A DNA stretch of 64,000 nucleotides from Oceanihabitans sp. 2_MG-2023. Its GTDB lineage: Bacteria; Bacteroidota; Bacteroidia; Flavobacteriales; Flavobacteriaceae. The notes under the pieces are model-generated. The model searched no databases, was not told the DNA's origin, and saw only the letters and a list, made by a program, of their open reading frames with translations. The stretch covers positions 62,001-126,000 of the forward strand of contig NZ_JAUOQT010000002.1 of the NCBI RefSeq assembly GCF_030547245.1. Reading direction: 5' to 3'. Shown piece by piece: positions 56,313 to 64,000 of the stretch; position 1 is the stretch's first letter; the number at the start of each line of letters is the position of its first letter. Both the position numbers and the translations under genes were made by a program.

Positions 56313-57239
56313 ATGAATAATACAGATTTTACATATTTATTACAACATCCTCAAGAGGTTACCGTTTCACAAACCGAAGCATTAAAAACCATTCTTGACG
56401 CATTTCCGTATTGTCAATCTGCAAGAGCCATCTACTTAAAAGGGCTAAAAAACAAAGAAAGTTTCAATTACAATAAAGAATTAAAAAAAACAGCAAGTTA
56501 CACTACAGACAGAAGTATTTTGTTCGATTTTATTACTTCACAAGAATTTCTACAAAATGAAATATCGCAACACATAAAACAAAACATTGAACACCTAAAA
56601 GAAATCCCAGTAGATGTTGAAGATATTTCGGTAAATAAAAACGTCACAATAGATGATGCTTTAAAACAACAAATAAAAGATACCACAGGTGTTTTAGACC
56701 CAGAGTTATTTCAACCAAAAATAAAACGTTCAAAAATCGCAAATTTCAATTTAGATGTTTCTGAAAAAATAGAAGAATCTAAAGAAGAAAAAACGGATGA
56801 AACATTTTCTGCAAACGAAATTTTAAACCTTGGCAAACCGTTACAGTTTAATTCTAAAGAAACACATTCGTTTAACGAGTGGCTAAAACTTGCAAAGTTC
56901 ACTCCTATTGTACGCCAAGAAGAACAAGAAATAGTAGAGGAAATAAAAACGGAAAAAGAGAAAAAATTTGATCTTATAGAAAAATTTATAACAAAAAACC
57001 CTAAGCTAAAACCAATAAAAACGGCTAAAGCAAATATAAATATTGCCGAAGAGCAAATGATACAGCCAGAAGCACTAATGACCGAAACATTAGCTCGAAT
57101 TTATGTAGAACAAAAAAACTATAAAAAAGCATTACAATCTTATAGAATATTAAGTTTGAAATATCCAGAAAAAAGTGGTTTCTTTGCAGACCAAATTAAA
57201 GCAGTAAAACAATTACAAGAACAAAACAATAAAGAATAA
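56313..57239 (+). CDS. TPR-containing protein, unknown role
   Basis: 308 residues, no signal peptide. The N-terminal part (TLLQHPQEVTVSQTEALKTILDAFPYCQSARAIYLKGLK) and the C-terminal TPR (ETLARIYVEQKNYKKALQSYRILSLKYPEKSGFFADQI) bracket a charged, low-complexity middle. The conserved place between lptE and secG suggests an envelope-biogenesis or secretion-linked role, but no function is known. Ends 3 bp before secG. Confidence 0.8.
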   Translation: MNNTDFTYLLQHPQEVTVSQTEALKTILDAFPYCQSARAIYLKGLKNKESFNYNKELKKTASYTTDRSILFDFITSQEFLQNEISQHIKQNIEHLKEIPVDVEDISVNKNVTIDDALKQQIKDTTGVLDPELFQPKIKRSKIANFNLDVSEKIEESKEEKTDETFSANEILNLGKPLQFNSKETHSFNEWLKLAKFTPIVRQEEQEIVEEIKTEKEKKFDLIEKFITKNPKLKPIKTAKANINIAEEQMIQPEALMTETLARIYVEQKNYKKALQSYRILSLKYPEKSGFFADQIKAVKQLQEQNNKE

Positions 57240-57242
57240 CTC

Positions 57243-57575
57243 ATGTTTACAGTATTTTTAATATTAATAGTAGTAGTAGCATTTTTGCTAGTTGTAGTAA
57301 TTATGGTACAAAACCCAAAAGGTGGAGGTTTATCATCATCCTTTGGTGGTGGTGGAACACAACAATTAGGTGGTGTTCAAAAAACAACCGACTTTTTAGA
57401 TAAAAGCACATGGACGCTTGCAACTATTTTAATTGTATTAATTTTAGTTTCAAACGTTGCAATTAACAACGGAACAACAACTACAGAATCTAAAGCACTA
57501 GATACAAATAACATCGAAGTTCCTGTGGAAGTACCAACTGCACCTGCACAAACAGAAAACACTCCTGCTGAGTAA
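57243..57575 (+). CDS. secG: Preprotein translocase subunit SecG
   Basis: 110 residues. Two transmembrane helices with the SecG loop (MVQNPKGGGLSSSFGGGGTQQLGGVQKTTDFLDKSTW), then a short acidic C-terminal tail. Part of the SecYEG channel. Followed by a strong terminator. Confidence 0.95.
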   Translation: MFTVFLILIVVVAFLLVVVIMVQNPKGGGLSSSFGGGGTQQLGGVQKTTDFLDKSTWTLATILIVLILVSNVAINNGTTTTESKALDTNNIEVPVEVPTAPAQTENTPAE

Positions 57576-57595
57576 TCTGTTTTTTAAAATATTTA

Positions 57596-57627
57596 AAATG
57601 CCAACCTTAAAGTTGGCATTTTTTTTT
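57596..57627 (+). terminator. Terminator after secG
   Basis: AAATGCCAAC / GTTGGCATTT stem with a T-run, 20 bp after the stop. It separates the miaB-secG unit from groESL. Confidence 0.85.
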
Positions 57628-57675
57628 ATCCAAAATTTAATTCTATAACAGGAAAAGTTGAACATTCGGTAACTT

Positions 57676-57707
57676 TGTCAGTCCTACTCTATTGGCACAT
57701 TTTTAGC
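57676..57707 (+). promoter_or_regulatory. Candidate sigma-54 promoter of groESL
   Basis: TTGGCAC (57692-57698), five bases, TAGC (57704-57707): GG and GC are 12 bp apart as in -24/-12 elements, with one mismatch (TTGC reads TAGC). TGTCA (57676-57680) lies just upstream. The groES start is 47 bp downstream. Confidence 0.5.
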
Positions 57708-57754
57708 TTCCAATTAAAACATCAATATTATTATAAATAAATAAAACATATATC

Positions 57755-58033
57755 ATGAGTAAAGTAAACATTAAACCTCTTGCAGATCGTGTTCTAGTAG
57801 AACCACTTCCTGCAGAAACGCAAACAGCATCTGGTTTATTTATTCCAGATTCCGCTCAAGAAAAACAACACAAAGGTACTGTTATAGCTATTGGAACAGG
57901 CAAAAAAGACGAACCGCTTACAGTGAAAGTTGGAGACACTGTTCTTTACGGAAAATATTCAGGAAACGAATTAAAATTAGATGGTAACGACTATTTAATG
58001 ATGCGTGAAGAAGATATCATGGCTATTATCTAG
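57755..58033 (+). CDS. groES: Co-chaperonin GroES
   Basis: 92 residues. Starts [18 protein letters not shown], mobile loop [17 protein letters not shown], and ends [13 protein letters not shown]. Caps GroEL and is co-transcribed with it. Candidate sigma-54 promoter upstream. Confidence 0.97.
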   Translation: MSKVNIKPLADRVLVEPLPAETQTASGLFIPDSAQEKQHKGTVIAIGTGKKDEPLTVKVGDTVLYGKYSGNELKLDGNDYLMMREEDIMAII

Positions 58034-59734
<1,701 letters not shown>

Positions 59735-59810
59735 TGGCGAATCGCTGTAAACAGATTACTCACTCATATGTAAATAACGCATCAGTAAGTATCTAATACA
59801 TAAATCATTA

Positions 59811-59845
59811 AAATGCTTCTAGATATTTCTAGGAGCATTTTTTTT
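59811..59845 (+). terminator. Terminator of groESL
   Basis: AAATGCTTCTAG / CTAGGAGCATTT stem with a T-run, 76 bp after the groEL stop. Confidence 0.8.
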
Positions 59846-59898
59846 GTTTAGCCTTTTAATTTATTTAATAAAGTTATTCTTATTTCACAAAAAACTTT

Positions 59899-60240
59899 TT
59901 AATTAAACCAAACCGCATATTTCTGTCTACGTAACTCTAAAGCTAAAGTTTCTTCCATTTTTAAAGCTTCTGCTCTAGTTGTAATTGACTCTATATGGTT
60001 GTATAAACTTGGTCTTAAATACAAGCCATATTTTTCAACAATGTTTGAGGATAGTTTATAACCTTTTTTGTTTCTGTAGCCCGTTTTGTGTTGTGCAAAA
60101 CGTTCTTTTGGTGTTTTACTAGTCATACCAACATACAAGCATTGCAAGACGCCATTAAATTGCGGATTTGCATTTCTAAACTTTGCATTTTCTGTAAAAA
60201 CGCGTTTAGATAATTCTATAACGTATATTCTATATGGCAT
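59899..60240 (-). CDS. GIY-YIG-like nuclease-fold protein
   Basis: 113 residues. LYVGMTSKTPKERFAQHKTGYRNKKG with a preceding YVIEL strand matches a GIY-YIG-like module (the G-I-Y is varied), ending TRAEALKMEETLALELRRQKYAVWFN, as in UvrC-N-like small proteins of Bacteroidota. Enzymatic activity uncertain. Monocistronic, with a terminator-like hairpin (60250-60281) shared with the next unit. Confidence 0.75.
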   Translation of the reverse strand: MPYRIYVIELSKRVFTENAKFRNANPQFNGVLQCLYVGMTSKTPKERFAQHKTGYRNKKGYKLSSNIVEKYGLYLRPSLYNHIESITTRAEALKMEETLALELRRQKYAVWFN

Positions 60241-60249
60241 TTGGTAAAA

Positions 60250-60281
60250 ATAAAAAGCCTGAATTAAAATTCAGGCTTTTC
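60250..60281 (-). terminator. Terminator of the HMA/TonB/HYC_CC_PP operon
   Basis: AAGCCTGAATT / AATTCAGGCTT stem with A and T flanks (T-run on the minus strand), 31 bp after the HMA gene stop. Confidence 0.75.
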
Positions 60282-60312
60282 TACTTATTTCTTACTATTT
60301 ACTATTGTTTTC

Positions 60313-60669
60313 TTATTCTTTATGATCTTCTTTCACTTCTTCATCTCGATACTTGCAACAAGGATGTACACTTTCATACGCTTCTTTTGTAGCTTTTATC
60401 TCTTTTGTATCGTGTCCTACTGCAGCAATACTGTTATGAATTTCATTTAGATTCGTTTTCCCATCATTATAGATAAGTTGTAACTCATGCGTTTCTACAC
60501 TCCAAACTGCAGATTTTACTCCTTTAACTTTAAAGCATGCTTTTTCAATTCGGTCTTTACACATACCACAAACTCCATCTACCTCAATAGATGCTTTTGC
60601 ATTTTTATTTTGAGCAAAAGCAGTTAGACCTACAAACATTAAAACGGTTAATGCAATTATTTTTTTCAT
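60313..60669 (-). CDS. Exported HMA-domain metal-binding protein
   Basis: 118 residues. Signal peptide (LTVLMFVGLTAFAQ), then an HMA (heavy-metal-associated) fold with CGMCKDRIE as the metal loop, and a second pair HPCCKY near the C-terminus. A periplasmic copper or related metal chaperone by family. Directly downstream of the TonB receptor gene (21 bp). Confidence 0.9.
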   Translation of the reverse strand: MKKIIALTVLMFVGLTAFAQNKNAKASIEVDGVCGMCKDRIEKACFKVKGVKSAVWSVETHELQLIYNDGKTNLNEIHNSIAAVGHDTKEIKATKEAYESVHPCCKYRDEEVKEDHKE

Positions 60670-60690
60670 GTTATTATATATTATTTTATG

Positions 60691-62931
60691 TTATTGAATT
60701 TTAAATCGTAATCCTGCATAATAATTAGAACCATATATTGGTCCGTATACAAATGTAGTATCAAAATTTGCACCAAAAGGATCATCTGCGCCTAAAATGG
60801 GATTATTTTGTCTAACATTTGTAATATTTTCACCTCCTAAATATACTTCAAATTTTGGAGAAAACACTTTGGTTATTTGTGCATTTAGAGTAGCTACAGT
60901 TGGGGAATATGCTCCTAATTGGTATTGCGAAGGATTACCTTCTGTAGATGAAAAACGTTGTTTCCCTAACCAATTAAACGTTGCATCCATTTTCCAACGC
61001 CCCATTCTGCCTTCTTTAATAGGAGTTTCATAAGATGCATTTACAAAAAATCTATTTTTAGGCACTAAAGGTTTTTCTAATTTTTCACTTCCATATTGTG
61101 TTTGCACATCGTAATATTTGTATGCCAAACGAAGATCAAAATTAGTAAAAACATTATAATTCATTTCTATTTGAAAACTATTCGCATAGCTTTCTCCTTC
61201 TAAATTATAAAAATTCACTTCTTGCGGATTCTCATAATCCACAACCACTTGGTTTTCAAAATCGGTTCTGTAATAATCTAAAGTAATATCTGCTTTTCTA
61301 TTAAATAAATTAAATCCTTGTAAAAAAGACACTCCGTAATTCCATGCTATTTCGGGATCTAAACCATAAATTTCTCCACCAGTATTCACAATATTTATAG
61401 TTCTTGATGTAGAAAAAATGCTTTGGTTTTCGGCAAAAATACTAGCACTACGTTTTCCTCTTCCAAAAGAAGCCCTTAAAGCAGATTTCCCCCAAGGCGT
61501 ATATCTAGCGTGTACTCTCGGTGTAACAAACGTTCCTAATAAATTATGAGTATCTACACGAATACCAGCGGTAATATTTAGGTTCTTTAAATTATCGTAA
61601 GCGTATTCAAAAAACACACCAAAATCCGATTCATTTCTTCCAAAATCTGTTGTATTTACAACTTCATCATAATGATCGTAAGTATAGCTAACCCCTGTTT
61701 TAAATTTACTTCTGGAATCGCCAATAATAGAGTTGTAAATTATAGTTGAGTATAAACTATTTTGAGTAATATCATAATCATTTAATCCAAAATAAGAATC
61801 TTGAGTATGCCTACTAAAAGCGGCTTGAACACTAACACTTTGCCATGGAATTTCTGGATTTACATAACCTATTTTTGAAGAAACCTCATATCTTTTTGTG
61901 TCTATTTCTCCTCCCCAAGCATTGGTTGTTCCTTTATCTGTATTTGGATCGAAATCTACTTCACCTGTTTGTTTTTCATCATTTAAAAACTTAAAGTTAA
62001 TAAAGCTTACAAACCCTTTTTTTAGATTGGTATATTGCCAACGATTCATTAGATTAACTTGATTATACAAAGGCATATCTAAAAAACCATCGTTATTCAC
62101 ATCATGTTTTGTATTATGCGTGTTGCCATGTAGATAAATTCCTGTATCCCATTTCTCGCTCACCTTAGTATTAAAATGCGTATTTAATTCGAATCGTGTA
62201 TTACTTGCACCATAGAGATTAGCAAACAATTTATAGTCTGTAGACGGCTTCACTAACTCTGCATTTATTTGTCCTGCTATACTTTCATAACCATTTACTA
62301 CACTTCCTGCTCCTTTAGTAATTTGAATACTTTCTACCCAAGTTCCAGGAATAAAACTTAATCCAAAAGCTTGTGATGCTCCACGAATAGATGGAATATT
62401 TTCTGTAGCAATTAATAAATAAGGACTAGTTAATCCTAGCATTTTAATTTGTCTAGTCCCGGTTACTGCATCTGCAAAATTGACATCGATAGATGGGTTT
62501 GTTTCAAAGCTTTCTGAGAGATTACAACAAGCCGCTTTTAGCAACTCTTTACTACTTACCGTAAAGGTATTTGTAGCATTTAAATACGATTTAGCAGTTG
62601 CTTGTTTTCTTGAAGTTACTGTAACTTCATCTAAATCACTTTTAGATTCTAATTGTACTTGAACTTTTTCTGGTTTAACAATATGTAATGTATCCGTTTT
62701 AAAACCAACATAACTAATCACAAGTTTTTTATAGGATTCGTTATACGGAATCGTAAAATTCCCGTTATAATCTGTGGTGGTTCCAACAGAAGTTTCTAGC
62801 CAATACACATTTGCTCCAAACAAAGGTACTTGCTCTTTTTTTTCACTGGCTTCCAAAACTATTCCACTAATTTGTTCTTGTGAAAAAATAGCAAAAGGAA
62901 GCATGAATAGTATGTATAATATTTTTTTCAT
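60691..62931 (-). CDS. TonB-dependent outer membrane receptor
   Basis: 746 residues. Signal peptide (LYILFMLPFAIFSQ), carboxypeptidase-regulatory-like domain (about 20-105), plug with SKELLKAACCNLSESFETNPSIDV and a 22-strand barrel. The plug has a CC pair (ACCNLSE) and the C-terminus ends with an aromatic-Lys-x-Gln (LRFKIQ). With the HMA protein and the HYC_CC_PP protein in one operon, a copper or similar metal complex is the likely substrate; this is inferred from context. Confidence 0.88.
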   Translation of the reverse strand: MKKILYILFMLPFAIFSQEQISGIVLEASEKKEQVPLFGANVYWLETSVGTTTDYNGNFTIPYNESYKKLVISYVGFKTDTLHIVKPEKVQVQLESKSDLDEVTVTSRKQATAKSYLNATNTFTVSSKELLKAACCNLSESFETNPSIDVNFADAVTGTRQIKMLGLTSPYLLIATENIPSIRGASQAFGLSFIPGTWVESIQITKGAGSVVNGYESIAGQINAELVKPSTDYKLFANLYGASNTRFELNTHFNTKVSEKWDTGIYLHGNTHNTKHDVNNDGFLDMPLYNQVNLMNRWQYTNLKKGFVSFINFKFLNDEKQTGEVDFDPNTDKGTTNAWGGEIDTKRYEVSSKIGYVNPEIPWQSVSVQAAFSRHTQDSYFGLNDYDITQNSLYSTIIYNSIIGDSRSKFKTGVSYTYDHYDEVVNTTDFGRNESDFGVFFEYAYDNLKNLNITAGIRVDTHNLLGTFVTPRVHARYTPWGKSALRASFGRGKRSASIFAENQSIFSTSRTINIVNTGGEIYGLDPEIAWNYGVSFLQGFNLFNRKADITLDYYRTDFENQVVVDYENPQEVNFYNLEGESYANSFQIEMNYNVFTNFDLRLAYKYYDVQTQYGSEKLEKPLVPKNRFFVNASYETPIKEGRMGRWKMDATFNWLGKQRFSSTEGNPSQYQLGAYSPTVATLNAQITKVFSPKFEVYLGGENITNVRQNNPILGADDPFGANFDTTFVYGPIYGSNYYAGLRFKIQ

Positions 62932-63030
62932 GTTTTATTAAGTCAATAAATTATTCTTTAACATCCTGAAAGATTTCAGCATGTTTATTTTCTTCAAAAT
63001 AAATTGAAGACTAAATAATTACTTAATAAA

Positions 63031-63444
63031 TCAAATAAGAAAAGTATCGTTAACTAACTGCAGATCTACAATTAAGTTTGGTGGAGAGTAATCTTTATGC
63101 GGAATAATTTGCTCTGGCAAACCTTCAAAAAGATTAATATAAATATACGCAAAGGATGTTAAAAATAGCTGTTGTTCAAATTCTAAATCGTCAAAATTTT
63201 TAATAGCTAAATCTTTCTGACCTTGAACAAAATCGATTTGATCTTTACAGCAATTTTTTTTTGTGATAGCTGCCTGTTTCATTTCAAAAGCTTCCATAGC
63301 ACATTTTTCTCCTTCTGTAAAGATGGAAACATCTACTAAAACATCACCACAAAAGTGTTTTTCAACAGTAAGAGAAACAGTTGAAAACAAAACTAAAAAA
63401 GCTAATGTTATAGAAAAAAAATTATGTAAAACTTGTTTTATCAC
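63031..63444 (-). CDS. HYC_CC_PP-family exported protein
   Basis: 137 residues with a signal-anchor-like N-terminus. The name-giving motifs are all visible: HFCGD (for HYC), KNCCKDQ (CC) and YSPPNL (PP), ending LQLVNDTFLI. Found only in Bacteroidota and usually beside TonB receptors of metal loci. Likely metal-binding. First gene of the metal operon. Confidence 0.92.
   Translation of the reverse strand: MIKQVLHNFFSITLAFLVLFSTVSLTVEKHFCGDVLVDVSIFTEGEKCAMEAFEMKQAAITKKNCCKDQIDFVQGQKDLAIKNFDDLEFEQQLFLTSFAYIYINLFEGLPEQIIPHKDYSPPNLIVDLQLVNDTFLI
63427..63440. promoter_or_regulatory. 14-bp palindrome at the start of the HYC_CC_PP gene
   Basis: TAAAACTTGTTTTA: perfect 6-bp arms around TT. It overlaps codons 2-6 of the gene. 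An identical copy lies 46 bp upstream (63473-63486). Confidence 0.4.
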
Positions 63445-63472
63445 CTTACAAAATTACAAAAAACAAAATGTA

Positions 63473-63486
63473 TAAAACTTGTTTTA
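63473..63486. promoter_or_regulatory. Second copy of the 14-bp palindrome, upstream
   Basis: TAAAACTTGTTTTA, identical to 63427-63440. Two identical palindromes flanking the transcription start region suggest an operator pair. Confidence 0.45.
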
Positions 63487-63501
63487 CAAAATCATTAACA
63501 A

Positions 63502-63930
63502 TTATTCCTGTTTTTTATAATTATAAAAAGCAGGAATTAACAGTAAAAGAATAAGAGGCTGAATTAAAAACCTTCTAATATTGAAGAATAAATAATAGTC
63601 TTCTTGTTTTGGACTAATAATAAAATATAGAAATAATATTAAAAGTAATACTAGAGATATAGAGTATAAAATTATCGAAAATTTAATAATGTTTTTATCT
63701 TTAAAAAGAACAAACAAAATCGCTAAAGATATAACTGAATTAATAACATATCTTAAAACGGTAAACATAGTAAGTTTAAATGTTTCTTGTCTTGGCGAAT
63801 CTAAATACAAGTAGTCATTTTTAAAAAAAGACAAATACGGATCGTAGAAAATTTGCTCTTCAAACACACGAATTAGTATGAGTAAAATACCCAAAACTAA
63901 CAACAAACTATATTTTGTTAGTTTATGCAT
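63502..63930 (-). CDS. Exosortase F system-associated membrane protein
   Basis: 142 residues with four predicted membrane helices. RVFEEQIFYDPYLSFFKNDY in the first loop matches the flavobacterial exosortase-F-associated family. The start overlaps the stop of the upstream gene, which I take to be xrtF, so both are probably co-translated. Confidence 0.8.
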   Translation of the reverse strand: MHKLTKYSLLLVLGILLILIRVFEEQIFYDPYLSFFKNDYLYLDSPRQETFKLTMFTVLRYVINSVISLAILFVLFKDKNIIKFSIILYSISLVLLLILFLYFIISPKQEDYYLFFNIRRFLIQPLILLLLIPAFYNYKKQE

Positions 63931-64000
63931 TTCTTTTAATTTTTGAAAAACGATTTACCCAAACAATCCAAAGCAAACAAACCATACCATAAATTATTGC
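63923..64000 (-). CDS. xrtF: Exosortase XrtF, C-terminal 25 residues only
   Basis: A frame open from the right edge ends AIIYGMVCLLWIVWVNRFSKIKRNA, a membrane helix followed by a basic tail, and its stop codon overlaps the start of the exosortase-F-associated gene. The identification rests on this partner and on the C-terminal pattern; the catalytic region is outside the window. Confidence 0.6.
   Translation of the reverse strand, partial: AIIYGMVCLLWIVWVNRFSKIKRNA

Overview
The window is a chromosomal segment of a member of the Flavobacteriaceae (Bacteroidota), probably marine. The evidence is the low G+C content, promoters with the Bacteroidota -7 element TAnnTTTG, a gldKLMN cluster (type IX secretion and gliding), families typical of flavobacteria (HYC_CC_PP protein, exosortase-F-associated protein, GSCFA protein, LES-type lipoprotein signals), and the gene order miaB / sigma-54 activator / lptE / TPR / secG / groESL. 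There are no rRNAs, CRISPR arrays or insertion sequences. One tRNA (initiator Met) is present.

Layout. 0-10 kb: a truncated TPR histidine kinase, a small lipoprotein, GSCFA, alaS, and divergently an M23 peptidase / MerR / LemA / TPM / TPM operon. 10-17.7 kb: the GTPases Der and Era, a SPOUT methyltransferase, a patatin-like protein, and the pentose-phosphate pair transaldolase and transketolase. 17.8-31.4 kb: a stress island, described below. 31.6-42.3 kb: initiator tRNA, a CPXCG protein, an LRR protein, an RND efflux operon, an ABC-F protein, DUF983 and an FAD oxidoreductase. 42.3-50.8 kb: gldN, gldM, gldL, gldK, a degenerate ureohydrolase homologue and topA. 51-59.7 kb: two paralogous membrane proteins, then miaB, a sigma-54 activator, lptE, secG and groESL. 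59.9-64 kb: a GIY-YIG protein, a metal-linked operon (HMA protein, TonB receptor, HYC_CC_PP protein), and the exosortase-F pair at the window edge.

The most interesting system is the stress island. It encodes a soluble PAS histidine kinase whose PAS domain aligns without gaps to the FixL haem PAS (as I recall that sequence), keeping the proximal His and distal Arg positions. Its partner is a response regulator fused to a complete Crp/Fnr protein, as if FixJ and FixK were one polypeptide. Around them are four tandem-type universal stress proteins, a TerB-like / WG-repeat / MFP / FtsX-ABC operon, and a DnaJ / CbpM / MscS / flavin-binding operon. Four promoters in this island carry the same TGA-N6-TCA box exactly 23 bp upstream of a TAnnTTT(G/A) element, which is a class II Crp/Fnr arrangement. 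I infer one locally encoded, possibly oxygen- or redox-responsive regulon. Other points of note are a candidate sigma-54 promoter in front of groESL near a sigma-54 activator gene, paired palindromes in front of the metal operon, an inverted repeat over the RND efflux promoter, and several short structured intergenic repeats.
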